A stretch of 38,706 nt of DNA from a virus: the IMG/VR virus record IMGVR_UViG_3300022833_000025, positions 1 through 38,706 of that record. One strand, 5' to 3'. The position numbers and the translations under genes are program-made. Of this stretch, positions 6,219-15,187 are shown one piece after another. Positions within the stretch are counted from its first letter, which is position 1; each line of letters begins with the position of its first letter. The notes beneath the pieces were generated by a model, which saw nothing but the letters and a program-made list of their open reading frames with translations, did not search any database and had not been told where the DNA came from.

Positions 6219-8219
6219 ATGGCTGAGAGAATTGATGGTGTATTTGTTGAGCTTAAAGCTGATGTGGATGCATCTGGCGTAATAAAGTCAGAGCAAGCAA
6301 TTACTAATTCTGCAAAGAAAATACAGAATGAATTTAAAAAAACAGATGCATCTTTAAATAGCACCGGTAAAGCACTAACCAGGCAGTCTAAACAGTCTCA
6401 AAAGTCGGCTGGCTCAATGGGTGGTATGGGTCGCTCTGCTGGTCAAGCATCTATTCAGTTACAGCAATTTACAGGACAGGTTTCCGGCGGTGTTAACCCT
6501 CTTATAGCATTCTCGCAGCAAGCGGCTGATTTGGGTATAGTGTTGGGCGCACCTTTACTTGGCTCTATTGTCGGTATCGGTGCGGCTATTGGTGTTGTTC
6601 TTCTGCCTGAGTTATTTAAATCTACCAGTGCAATAGAAGATTTAGAGAAGGCAATTGAAGCGCTAGAGGCGGTGGCAAAAAAAGGCGATGATGGAATACT
6701 TGAGTTTTCTGATAGCATAAAAGAGCTATCAAAAATAAGTAACGCATTGGTTTTGTCGCAACTAGAAGTATCAATTGATAACGCAAGAAAAGCAGTTTCA
6801 GTTGGCTTAACTGAGATACGCGACGAGTTTTCAAAGGAAATAGGCGCTGGTGTATTTGGTAGTGTTGGCGTTAGCCTTGATAGGCTTTCTCAAGCAACAA
6901 AAGATGGGGAGCAAGACCTCCTTGCTTTTAGCTCTGCATTTACCAAGATAGGCGAAAAGTTTGGGGCTACTGGTGCAAAGGCAAATGAGCTAGGAAAAGA
7001 AATATTAAATATATTCTTAGAGGCTGAAAAGGCTAAAACACCAGAAGCCATCAACGCGCTACAAATCAGACTTAACGAATTATCTTCAACCGCAAAAGAT
7101 GCGCCAAAAGAATTAAAATCTTTAGTTGTTGGGCTGAATACAATATTTGAAACAGCTAGAAAAGCGGCTGTTGGCGCTCAAGAATTAGAGGCAAGAATAA
7201 AAGATGCTGGTGTATCTGCATTAGATGTTGGGTTTGACAATGAAGCTATATTTAAAACGCAGGCTCTAGTAGAAACCTTAACGCAACAACTAGCAATTAC
7301 CAAGATTGAAACAGATGAGGGTGCAAACGCAGCGCGAAGAATGGCCTTAGCGTTTGAGTTAAGCGACGGAGCAAGCGCCAAACTACCAGAGAATGTAAGG
7401 CTATTAATTGCAGAGCTAGAGCGAGCAGAGGCGCAACAGAAAGACATGGCAAAGGCTGAGATGGATGATGCAAGCGCGTTTTCTAAGTTCAAAACAGACT
7501 TAGCGGCGGAAGAAGCAAAACAAAAAGGCGCGCGCGGCTCAAACCTAGAACAACTAAGAAATGAATTCAAGCTAGAAGGTGAGTTATTAGCAGAAAAAAA
7601 TGCTAATGAACTTATATTACTAGAACAGTCATTGATAAATGGCGAGCTTTTGCGTGATGAATATGACGAACTAAGAAAGCAGAAAGCCGACAAGTTAGCC
7701 ACTGATTTAATTGCTATCGCTGACAAGTCTAAAAAGAAAGAAACTGACTTGGAAGATAAAAAAGGCAAGGAAAAGCTGGGCGCATTATCAAAGTCAATGG
7801 GTGATTTATCGTCACTGATGAACACAGAAAGTCGCAAAATGTTTGAAATTGGCAAGGTTGCTGCATTGTCGGGAGCTATTATTGACGGTATTGCGGCGGT
7901 TCAAGGCGCTTATAAAGTCGGTAACAAATTAGGTGGTCCAATTGTAGGTGCTGCATTTGCGACGGCTGCTGGCATTGGTTCGGCTGTACAAGTTCAAAAC
8001 ATAGCAAAACAAAAGTTTGGTGGCGGCGGTGGTAATTCAAACTCATTTAGCGGTGGGTTACCGACAACTAGAACATCAGGCGGCGGCGGAGGCGGTCAAG
8101 ATAGAAATATATCAATTGCAGGAATAGACGCAAACAGCCTAATTAGCGGCGGTCAATTGATTGATACGCTTAACCAAGCGTTAGGCGATGGCTATACTGT
8201 AAACTTTGCAGGTGGTTAA
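6219..8219 (+). CDS. Tail tape measure protein
   Basis: A 666-residue tape measure protein. The N-terminal 'ELKADVDASGVIKSEQAI' and 'ITNSAKKIQNEFKKT' are typical, followed by an Ala/Gly-rich hydrophobic stretch around residues 105-135 (GIVLGAPLLGSIVGIGAAIG), long helical coiled-coil sequence and a C-terminal 'AALSGAIIDGIAAVQGAYKV' segment with Gly-rich tail. By the usual 1.5 angstrom per residue, the tail would be near 100 nm. It follows the chaperone without a gap. Confidence 0.93.
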   Translation: MAERIDGVFVELKADVDASGVIKSEQAITNSAKKIQNEFKKTDASLNSTGKALTRQSKQSQKSAGSMGGMGRSAGQASIQLQQFTGQVSGGVNPLIAFSQQAADLGIVLGAPLLGSIVGIGAAIGVVLLPELFKSTSAIEDLEKAIEALEAVAKKGDDGILEFSDSIKELSKISNALVLSQLEVSIDNARKAVSVGLTEIRDEFSKEIGAGVFGSVGVSLDRLSQATKDGEQDLLAFSSAFTKIGEKFGATGAKANELGKEILNIFLEAEKAKTPEAINALQIRLNELSSTAKDAPKELKSLVVGLNTIFETARKAAVGAQELEARIKDAGVSALDVGFDNEAIFKTQALVETLTQQLAITKIETDEGANAARRMALAFELSDGASAKLPENVRLLIAELERAEAQQKDMAKAEMDDASAFSKFKTDLAAEEAKQKGARGSNLEQLRNEFKLEGELLAEKNANELILLEQSLINGELLRDEYDELRKQKADKLATDLIAIADKSKKKETDLEDKKGKEKLGALSKSMGDLSSLMNTESRKMFEIGKVAALSGAIIDGIAAVQGAYKVGNKLGGPIVGAAFATAAGIGSAVQVQNIAKQKFGGGGGNSNSFSGGLPTTRTSGGGGGGQDRNISIAGIDANSLISGGQLIDTLNQALGDGYTVNFAGG

Positions 8220-8262
8220 CTTTTAGCATATAATCAAACAATACATATTAAGAGGTTTTACA

Positions 8263-10263
8263 ATGGCAACGCCAATCACCCCACCGGTAACAGACACACC
8301 TACAGCCAGAACGGCCGAGGGTGTTGGCACAACCGCTACACCTACAGCAAGAACAGCGGTTACTCCTGCTACAACAGCAGTTCCGACAGCTAGAGGCGCA
8401 ATAACACCTAGTACAACACCTGTTCCAACGGCTCGTACAAGTTTAACACCGGCTACAACCGCAATCCCAACTGCTAGAAGCGCTGTAACACCTAGCTCTA
8501 ACCCTACACCAACAGCGGTTGGTCCATTAAGCCCTGTTGCAGCATTAAGAACCGGCGGCGATGTTGTCAATCTTGACTTTTGCGGCGAGTCTTACAATGT
8601 CGACTTTGATTATAGTCGCGCAAGCTCAGGCAGTTATATTGGTCGTAATTTAAACCAATTTAACCAATACGATTATGTTTTAAAAAATAATTTTGTTGGC
8701 GATGTTGAAAACTTAGCCTTGTATAGCGAGCAGTTTAATAATGCGGCGTGGGTAAAAGATGATGTTACTGTTTTGGCTAATTCAATTGCAGCGCCCGATA
8801 AGACTAAAACAGCTGATAAAGTAATTGATAATACTGTAAGCAGTGGTCATACATTATCATTATCAAGTCAAACGGTTGTTTCTGGGTCTATTTATAATTT
8901 AAGTGTTTACGCAAAAGCAGGGACTTCAAGTAAAATTGGTCTTTATGATATTGATAGCTCAGATGGGTATATGTTCGATTTATTAAACGGGACAATATTA
9001 TCAATCTTTGAAACTCCTGTAAGCGCTTTTATGCAATACGTTGGTGATGGTTGGTATAGATGCTCTATTTCAATTACAGCAGCATCAACAGCATTAAAAT
9101 TTACAGTATATTTAGAGTCTTTTGCCGCTTATGTCGGCACAGGAAAGTTTTTATATTTACATGGCGCACAAGCTACTTTAGGTATTAAAACTTTACCCTA
9201 CGTCAAAACACTAGCAACAGCAGTAACAAAAGCATTTACAGCAAGTCCACGTATTGAATATGATGCGGCAACAGGTGAGTGTTTAGGGTATTTGGCAGAG
9301 GGGGCTAGTACTAATTTAGCGCAAAATAGCGAAAGCTTGGAGTTTTCAACTTGGACAAAAGCAAACTCCACAGTTATAAGTAACGAAGTAATTGCACCCG
9401 ATGGTACGTTATCAGGTGACAGCATAACCAGAGCCGGTTCTGCATCAAGAGTTACAGACTCAATTGTTGTTGGTACATTAACAGACTTTACTTTTTCAGT
9501 TTATACAAAAAATAAAACTAATAATGGGACTAGATTGCTAGTGTTTTGCTCAAGAACAGGGACTATATTGTCTAAAACTTATGCTGATATTGCCACGGGT
9601 CAAAATGTTGGCAATGGCTGGTATAGAATATTTATAACAGTTTCACCCTCTGATGGCACGGAATATATATCAACAGACACGTTAACTTTTTATATTTATA
9701 CAGATAGTTCAGCAGGTGAAACCGCGAATTCGAGCTTATATGTTTGGGGCGCACAAATCGAAGCTTTACCCTTTGCCACTAGCTATATAAGAACAGAAGG
9801 GTCGGCTGTTACTAGGGCGTCTGATTTTATGAGTGTTAATATTGCACCTCTTTCAAAATCTACATTGTTTATTAATGCAAAGTTTAAGAGCGATACTAAC
9901 ACAAGAACATCTTTATCGTTAACAGACGGTGCTTTAACAAATAGATTGCAATTATTACGGTCAAGCTCTAACTATACCGCTTCATTACTATCTAATTCCG
10001 TTCCTCAAGCTAGTATTTCTTTTGCATCAAGCGATTTTAGTCAAATAAAATTAGTAAGCTCTTTTGATACAAGCTTATTTTCTTTTTATCAAAACGGAAT
10101 ATTTGTAGGTCAAGATACAAGCGTCTCATTTATGAATAATGCAAATACGGTTATAATAGGCGATGTGCAAATATCAAGCGAGTTACAAAGATTTTTCGGC
10201 ACAATAAAAACAGTTAAAGTTTTCAATATTGCACTAACAGCAGACGAGGTTAAAGCACTATGA
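8263..10263 (+). CDS. Fibre-like protein with PTAR repeats and LamG-like end
   Basis: A 666-residue protein. Residues 1-90 are Pro/Thr/Ala-rich with about five imperfect 16-residue repeats around 'PTAR' (TPATTAVPTARGAITP). Two related beta-sandwich-like domains follow, each with the pattern 'NLA..SE....W.K' through 'VGDGWYR' or 'VGNGWYR' to 'LYLHGAQ' or 'LYVWGAQIEALPFATSYI', resembling carbohydrate-binding modules of phage tail proteins. The last 150 residues resemble a LamG/concanavalin domain (SFYQNGIFVGQD, FFGTIKTVKVFNIALTADEV). It is likely a surface-binding tail or fibre protein. Its stop overlaps the next start. Confidence 0.8.
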   Translation: MATPITPPVTDTPTARTAEGVGTTATPTARTAVTPATTAVPTARGAITPSTTPVPTARTSLTPATTAIPTARSAVTPSSNPTPTAVGPLSPVAALRTGGDVVNLDFCGESYNVDFDYSRASSGSYIGRNLNQFNQYDYVLKNNFVGDVENLALYSEQFNNAAWVKDDVTVLANSIAAPDKTKTADKVIDNTVSSGHTLSLSSQTVVSGSIYNLSVYAKAGTSSKIGLYDIDSSDGYMFDLLNGTILSIFETPVSAFMQYVGDGWYRCSISITAASTALKFTVYLESFAAYVGTGKFLYLHGAQATLGIKTLPYVKTLATAVTKAFTASPRIEYDAATGECLGYLAEGASTNLAQNSESLEFSTWTKANSTVISNEVIAPDGTLSGDSITRAGSASRVTDSIVVGTLTDFTFSVYTKNKTNNGTRLLVFCSRTGTILSKTYADIATGQNVGNGWYRIFITVSPSDGTEYISTDTLTFYIYTDSSAGETANSSLYVWGAQIEALPFATSYIRTEGSAVTRASDFMSVNIAPLSKSTLFINAKFKSDTNTRTSLSLTDGALTNRLQLLRSSSNYTASLLSNSVPQASISFASSDFSQIKLVSSFDTSLFSFYQNGIFVGQDTSVSFMNNANTVIIGDVQISSELQRFFGTIKTVKVFNIALTADEVKAL

Positions 10264-10667
10264 TGTTTATAATAGCAATACCCGAAGGTACAACGTTTGA
10301 CGCTATGCCGGAAGCCTTGCAAAAAACAATTGCAAAATATAAAGGTGTTTTTGCTGATGGTCGTTTGGTTGACACAGGTGTTTATCTTGGTAAAGAATTA
10401 CGTTTGATTAATGCTGATATTGATGCAACAACATTAAATGCAGTTACTAATAATGATTTATTTGACGAGGACGGCAACCAATACGGGTTTGATTTAGATT
10501 GGGATGTTTTAGCAGTTGAAAATGAAACCGTTGACCAGTCTGTATTGTTAAATTACTGGATAGACACCAACGTCTTTGACGATGAAGGCGATATTATAGG
10601 CACTGAGCCTGTAAGTGATTTAACCGGCAAGATACAAACTTGGGCTGGTAAGTCATGGGTTTATTGA
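10260..10667 (+). CDS. Tail-region protein, possible fibre partner
   Basis: A 135-residue acidic protein beginning MMFIIAIPEGTTFDAM and ending TGKIQTWAGKSWVY. It overlaps the stop of the fibre-like gene (ATGATG) and the start of the next tail gene, so it is translated in the same unit. Its position resembles that of small fibre-associated chaperones, but no conserved motif proves this. Function unknown. Confidence 0.7.
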   Translation: MMFIIAIPEGTTFDAMPEALQKTIAKYKGVFADGRLVDTGVYLGKELRLINADIDATTLNAVTNNDLFDEDGNQYGFDLDWDVLAVENETVDQSVLLNYWIDTNVFDDEGDIIGTEPVSDLTGKIQTWAGKSWVY

Positions 10668-11440
10668 TACCTGTACAGGATAACGCATCAGCGCCTTTCG
10701 CATTAAACCATGCGCGTATATTGCATAGCAATTTGTTAACCGGTGCAACGGCATCGGCTGGCAGTGGTTCAAACCCTGCATTTAGCTTGTTGCCTAACAC
10801 GTTTGAAAGGTTTGAATTTACCGCAACCGTTACGCTAACTTATGTATTGCCAAGCAACGTAACAATAGATACGGTTTGTTTAGGCGCTCACAATTTAGGT
10901 AATAAATATTCTGTATTGGTATCATACAAGTCGACAACTGGCGGCGCTATAGTGTCATTTGGCGCTAAAACTCCCACTACTAATGACGCTATAATGTTAC
11001 ATAGCGCATCAACCGCTAATATAAAAGAGTTAATAATTACATTTACGGGTAGCGGCTCTGGTTATGTCGGCGTTACTTCTGCCGGTGTTGCAATGCAAAT
11101 GCCAAGGCCGTTTTTCTCTGGTCACTCGCCTTTGCCATTGTCAGCCGTCACTCAGTATTCAAACTCAATAACAGAGACGGGGCAATTTGTAGGTCGTGAA
11201 ATTAAATCAAGGGGCTTCGAGACTTCGGTATCTTGGGATAATCTTCCGAGTAGCTTTATTCGCGGTGATTTTTTTGCATTTATTCAAGATGCTAAGTTGC
11301 TACCTTTTTTCTTTGCCTGGAACTTATTGCTTTATCCTGATGATGTTGGCTATGTTGCTGTTAACGAAGATATAACGCCGACACTAAACGGAAAGCGAAC
11401 ACTTATGAGTGTTGGGTTTAATCTGCAAGGACACGGTTAA
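10655..11440 (+). CDS. Minor/distal tail protein
   Basis: A 261-residue beta-rich protein. The N-terminal half resembles a galactose-binding-type jelly roll (ALNHARILHSNLLTG, 'TLTYVLPSNVTIDTVCLGAHN'). The C-terminal half contains 'FETSVSWDNLPSSFIRGDFFAF' and 'KRTLMSVGFNLQGHG'. Genes of this kind lie directly upstream of hub proteins in lambda-like tails, so a distal tail or tip role is likely. The stop overlaps the next start (TAATG). Confidence 0.72.
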   Translation: MGLLIPVQDNASAPFALNHARILHSNLLTGATASAGSGSNPAFSLLPNTFERFEFTATVTLTYVLPSNVTIDTVCLGAHNLGNKYSVLVSYKSTTGGAIVSFGAKTPTTNDAIMLHSASTANIKELIITFTGSGSGYVGVTSAGVAMQMPRPFFSGHSPLPLSAVTQYSNSITETGQFVGREIKSRGFETSVSWDNLPSSFIRGDFFAFIQDAKLLPFFFAWNLLLYPDDVGYVAVNEDITPTLNGKRTLMSVGFNLQGHG

Positions 11441-13572
11441 TGGCTTTTGATACATTGCGAAAACAGTACACTAAAGAACATTTTTGGTATTGTGAGGTTG
11501 AGGTTGATGGCAACACTTACCGGTTTTGCGAAGACAGATACACTCTACCTGTTGGATTCTCAGGCATTCCGACAATGACAAGTCAAACAATGTCACCGGC
11601 CAAAATAGATATGTCTGGCGGTTTAGGTGTGCGAGCTACATCGTCTGTGTCAATGAATGAGCATCAAGATTATACTATTTACGGTATTGCATCAGCCCCA
11701 GTAAGATTCTGGGCTAATTGGCGCGCGCGTAATGCCGGTTATCAAGGGGGCAGATTATCAATATTTAGCGGATACATTACTGATAATACATATGAGTTAA
11801 ACAATTTTCAGCGGCGCGATTACGTTATAGAGTCGTTTTCTATGAGTGAGAAGGGCGTATCAATAACGGCAAAAGATACATTAAAGTTAGCATCTAACGA
11901 CAGAGCAAAGGCTCCGCAAAAGTCGGGTGGTAGATTGTCTGCTGATTTACTGATAGGTGGAACATCAATTACATTGCTACCTACAGGCGTTGGTAATAGT
12001 GAATATCCTTCTAGCGGGTTTGGCCGCATGGGTGAAGAGGTTGTTTCATTTACTCGCTCAGGTGACACGGTTACTATTGTTCGCGGTCAATACAATACTG
12101 TAGCATCTGAACACTCAGAAGATGATGCTTTTCAATTATGCCTTCGCTATAACGCATCACTATCAGACATACTTTATGACTTACTAACCGAGTATGCCAG
12201 TGTGCCAGATTCACAAATAAATAAAGTGCAGTGGGACAATGAGAGTAGTGATTACTATCCAGGTTTGTATGACGCGCTAATCACCGAGCCTGTCGGCGTA
12301 TCAGCGCTACTAAAAGAATTAGGCGAAACAGCACCGCATTACTTGTTTTGGGATGAGCGAATTAACAGTATTGTTTTAAATGCTGTAAAAGCGCCTCCTA
12401 TTGGTAGTGATGTTATTTACACCCCGGAAGCTAACTTCTTAGGCGGAAGTGTATCAATAAAAGATAGAACAGATTTACGCGTTTCAACTGTAATTATTAA
12501 TTTTGGACAAAAAGACCCTACTCAAGACTTAGACCAAACAAACAATTATAAACAGGGGTACATACGAATAACGCCTGATAGCGTAGCAAAGTATAATAAT
12601 ATACAGGCGTATAAGGTAGTGAATAGCCGATGGATAACAGATTTAAACCGAGCGGCTGCTATTAGATTAGCGGCTAGATGGGGTCGTAGGTTTGAAGATA
12701 TACCAAGAGAATTTAGCTTTTCTATGGATTCAAAAGATGGCAACGTGTGGACCGGCGACTCGATATTTGTTAACAGTGATTTAATTCTTGATGATGCGAC
12801 TTATAATAGATATAACATGCCCGTGCAGATTATAAGCGCTGGAGAGTCTAAAGCCTATAAGTACACTGCTATTGAGCATACTTATGGCGTTGAGCTACCA
12901 GAGGATTTAGCGAGCGATGACGAAAATCAACGATTAATTGTTATTGCTGGTGGTCAAGAAAACCTAAACTTGCGTGCAATTTATGATCTGCAATTTCCTG
13001 ACGTACAAGATGATTATGACATTGTATTTGTGTTTGAATTATCATCTATTGTTGGGTCAAGCAGTTTAGCCGGTGCAATTGTTACCGGCTCTTGGCCTTC
13101 TTCGCTAGTTTTACCTATTAAGATTGATACTAGAAACTTAGTATCTGGCAAAGGCGGAAACGGCGCAAGTATTGGCGGAGCTGATGCTAGTAATGGAGGC
13201 ACAGGGATAACTATGGGTGCTAATATTAGGCTGTCTAATACCGGTATAATCGGTGGAGGTGGTGCTGGTGGAGATAGAGAAATTGCACTCAATGAGGAGC
13301 TAGCCGGTGGTGGTGGTGCTGGAACTAGAGTTGGATTAGCCGGTACAGGCTCAAACAATAACGGCGGGTTTGCTCAGCCAGCAAGCGATGGAACATCCTT
13401 ACTTGGTGGTTCTGGTGGTAGCATTGAAGGTGGCGCAAATGGTGAGTCTGGAGGTAATTTGGGGCAATCGACCAGTGTGGCAAGTGCCGGAAAAGCAATA
13501 TCTTTAAATGGATTTACAATAACTTACTTATCACCAGTTGACGGCGGCGACATTAGAGGGGCTGTATCATAA
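11440..13572 (+). CDS. Tail hub/tip protein with Gly-rich C-terminal adhesin-like tail
   Basis: A 710-residue protein. Residues 1 to about 500 are hub-like: 'YCEVEVDGNTYRFCEDRY', a domain with 'EEVVSFTRSGDTVTIVRGQY' typical of phage tip proteins, and 'SILYDLLTEYASVPDSQI'. From about residue 570 the sequence is Gly-rich with runs such as IIGGGGAGGDREI and ELAGGGGAGTR, plus many GG-N/S-G segments, resembling polyglycine-II-type receptor-binding tips such as T-even gp38. It is likely both baseplate hub and host-range determinant. Directly followed by lysis-region genes. Confidence 0.8.
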   Translation: MAFDTLRKQYTKEHFWYCEVEVDGNTYRFCEDRYTLPVGFSGIPTMTSQTMSPAKIDMSGGLGVRATSSVSMNEHQDYTIYGIASAPVRFWANWRARNAGYQGGRLSIFSGYITDNTYELNNFQRRDYVIESFSMSEKGVSITAKDTLKLASNDRAKAPQKSGGRLSADLLIGGTSITLLPTGVGNSEYPSSGFGRMGEEVVSFTRSGDTVTIVRGQYNTVASEHSEDDAFQLCLRYNASLSDILYDLLTEYASVPDSQINKVQWDNESSDYYPGLYDALITEPVGVSALLKELGETAPHYLFWDERINSIVLNAVKAPPIGSDVIYTPEANFLGGSVSIKDRTDLRVSTVIINFGQKDPTQDLDQTNNYKQGYIRITPDSVAKYNNIQAYKVVNSRWITDLNRAAAIRLAARWGRRFEDIPREFSFSMDSKDGNVWTGDSIFVNSDLILDDATYNRYNMPVQIISAGESKAYKYTAIEHTYGVELPEDLASDDENQRLIVIAGGQENLNLRAIYDLQFPDVQDDYDIVFVFELSSIVGSSSLAGAIVTGSWPSSLVLPIKIDTRNLVSGKGGNGASIGGADASNGGTGITMGANIRLSNTGIIGGGGAGGDREIALNEELAGGGGAGTRVGLAGTGSNNNGGFAQPASDGTSLLGGSGGSIEGGANGESGGNLGQSTSVASAGKAISLNGFTITYLSPVDGGDIRGAVS

Positions 13573-13949
13573 TGCTACTAATCAAACGAGACTACAAAAA
13601 ACTATTCACCGGCAGCGAATTAACTCTGCCGGATGGACAGGTAATGGCGGCGCTTGAGTTGCCATGGAATAGCAATAGGGTCAATATATCTTGCATTCCA
13701 GAGGGTGATTACTTCTTTATGCGCGATATAACAGGCAGACACACCTATTTTAAGGTTTTAGGCGTTGATTCACGAACAGGTATAGAGTTTCACCCTGCTA
13801 ACAATGTTAGTCAATTACTAGGTTGCATTGCACCATGTTTACGGTTAAATAGTAACGGAATTGCGGTTGCTTCTCGTACAGCTTGCGAAATAATGTTACA
13901 ATTCTACAGTGAGTTAAATGTTAAATATTTGATGAGGATTTATTCATAA
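13572..13949 (+). CDS. DUF5675-like protein, lysis-region candidate
   Basis: A 125-residue protein with the DUF5675 pattern: 'ALELPWNSNRVNISCIPEGDYFF', 'YFKVLGVDSRTGIEFHPANN' and 'LLGCIAPC'. The conserved His (FHPAN) and Cys (GCI) are arranged as in cysteine-type cell-wall enzymes, but the biochemical activity of the family is not established as far as I know. It lies between the tail hub and the holin, where an endolysin normally sits, and no other endolysin is visible in the genome. A peptidoglycan-related role is inferred from context only. Confidence 0.75.
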   Translation: MLLIKRDYKKLFTGSELTLPDGQVMAALELPWNSNRVNISCIPEGDYFFMRDITGRHTYFKVLGVDSRTGIEFHPANNVSQLLGCIAPCLRLNSNGIAVASRTACEIMLQFYSELNVKYLMRIYS

Positions 13950-14320
13950 TGTGGTCAGCCATAGTCACAGCAACATCAACTATATTCGGCGGATGGGTAG
14001 ACTTAAAGAAAAGCAAATATGAAGCAGCCGCAGCAAAAGAGTTACGCGTCATTAATGGCGAGTTTGATTATGACATTATGGCTATGGAAGCGGCTAAAAC
14101 ATCATGGAAGGATGAAATAATTATGATGATATGGTATAGCCCTTTAGTAATAGGTTGGTACGACAAAGATACTGGCGGTCTAATTGTGGCGGAAGAATGG
14201 GTTTCATTTGTAGGTCGGTTGCCTTACTGGTGGCAAGTAGGTGCGTTTGGTATTATGGCATCTTCATTTGGTTTGAGATGGTTTTTTAAACAGCAGAATT
14301 TCAAGGTCTTAAATAAATGA
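13949..14320 (+). CDS. Holin (three-TM type)
   Basis: A 123-residue membrane protein with the features of the 'holin of 3TMs' family: an N-terminal helix with 'GGWVDLKKSKYEA', the conserved 'AAKTSWKDEIIMMIWYSPLVIG' and a C-terminal hydrophobic stretch (WWQVGAFGIMASSFGLRWFF). It would form membrane lesions at lysis. It overlaps the flanking genes by 1 and 4 bases. Confidence 0.75.
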   Translation: MWSAIVTATSTIFGGWVDLKKSKYEAAAAKELRVINGEFDYDIMAMEAAKTSWKDEIIMMIWYSPLVIGWYDKDTGGLIVAEEWVSFVGRLPYWWQVGAFGIMASSFGLRWFFKQQNFKVLNK

Positions 14321-14565
14321 GCGCAGTACGAGAAAATTGGCATATTGAAAAATCAGTAAGCGTTGGACACTTGCTAACCACTCTTATATTAGTTATTGGC
14401 GGCTTTACATACGTTAACGACCAAGACAAACGTATATCAGCCAATGCTCAATCAATCGAATTTATAAAAATTCAGCGCCAAGAAGATATACGTAGGATAG
14501 AAAAACAACTTGAAAGCATTGACCAAAAGTTAGATAAAATTATTAGTGCAAATGTAATCAAGTGA
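14317..14565 (+). CDS. Small membrane-anchored coiled-coil protein, lysis region
   Basis: An 82-residue protein with one TM segment (about residues 17-33, VGHLLTTLILVIGGFTYV) followed by a charged coiled coil (RRIEKQLESIDQKLDKII). This shape fits an inner-membrane spanin-like or holin-accessory protein. No outer-membrane lipoprotein partner was found nested or downstream. It is the last rightward gene before the convergent early block, with only one base between the two stops. Confidence 0.7.
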   Translation: MSAVRENWHIEKSVSVGHLLTTLILVIGGFTYVNDQDKRISANAQSIEFIKIQRQEDIRRIEKQLESIDQKLDKIISANVIK

Positions 14566-14566
14566 T

Positions 14567-14854
14567 TTAGGGGTGCTGCCTTTCAAATTCCCAGTCGGAT
14601 TCTGCTTCATATATTTTCTTGGTTAGCCACTTTAGCGCTTCAAGTTTGATGTAACCGTCTGTGCGCTTACCTTCTAAGCCCATCGATACAAGTTTATCGG
14701 TAAATTTAATCTCTTCGCATAGGGCTTTGTAGGCAATGTCTAGGCTAAACACTCTACTGTCATTATCGCTTAAATACGAAACAATATCACCCTTCATTGC
14801 ACGTCTTATTTTTAAATCCGCTTCTCTCTTCACTTCTGCGCTGTATGTTTGCAT
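14567..14854 (-). CDS. Hypothetical protein
   Basis: A 95-residue charged, probably helical protein starting MQTYSAEVKREADLKIRRAM and ending ESDWEFERQHP. The ATG is preceded by AAAGGGGAAT, the strong ribosome site used by many early genes of this phage. It is the last gene of the leftward early operon. No family is recognised. Confidence 0.75.
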   Translation of the reverse strand: MQTYSAEVKREADLKIRRAMKGDIVSYLSDNDSRVFSLDIAYKALCEEIKFTDKLVSMGLEGKRTDGYIKLEALKWLTKKIYEAESDWEFERQHP

Positions 14855-14855
14855 T

Positions 14856-15026
14856 TTATTCCCCTTTGTAACTCTTCGGCATAAACTTCCGAGCTAATTT
14901 AATATCTAAATGACTGAGCATAGTTGGCTCAACATCATTACGCTTTAATAAATCAACTAAACCAGGTGAGCTTTTTTGTTGCTTAGTTGCATAAAAGTTA
15001 TCCCACTCATCCTGGTAATGACTCAT
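14856..15026 (-). CDS. Small hypothetical protein
   Basis: A 56-residue ORF beginning MSHYQDEWDNFYATKQQK and ending MPKSYKGE, whose last codons also form the ribosome site of the next gene. Its ATG overlaps the TGA of the upstream gene (ATGA), which supports coding by translational coupling. Mixed charge, no motif. Function unknown. Confidence 0.7.
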   Translation of the reverse strand: MSHYQDEWDNFYATKQQKSSPGLVDLLKRNDVEPTMLSHLDIKLARKFMPKSYKGE

Positions 15027-15187
15027 AGCAAGTCAAAGCTATTTTCTAGCCTATCCCTTTTTGCTTGCTCAATATCCTCTATGCGGCGACGTGCATCAGC
15101 TTTACTCGTTAAGACAACACGATGCTTATTGTCTGCGTAATAAGTCGGCTTGGTCTGCGTGAGTTCTTCCTGTGTGATGTTTTGCAT
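15023..15187 (-). CDS. Small hypothetical protein
   Basis: A 54-residue ORF starting MQNITQEELTQTKPTYYA, with a basic helical middle (SKADARRRIEDIEQAKRDR) and the end NSFDLL. It overlaps the upstream stop (TAATG) and the downstream start (ATGA), so it sits tightly in the operon. No known domain. Confidence 0.7.
   Translation of the reverse strand: MQNITQEELTQTKPTYYADNKHRVVLTSKADARRRIEDIEQAKRDRLENSFDLL

Noticed and set aside
7178-7855. 225-residue minus-strand ORF inside the tape measure gene
   Set aside because: Ser/Leu/Phe-rich shadow of helical Glu/Lys/Ala coding; no start signals and no motif, unlike the antisense HNH gene.
8223-8570. 115-residue minus-strand ORF made of Val/Gly/Ala repeats
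   Set aside because: It is the mirror of the PTAR repeats of the fibre-like gene. It has no ribosome site and its repetitive make-up follows from the opposite strand.
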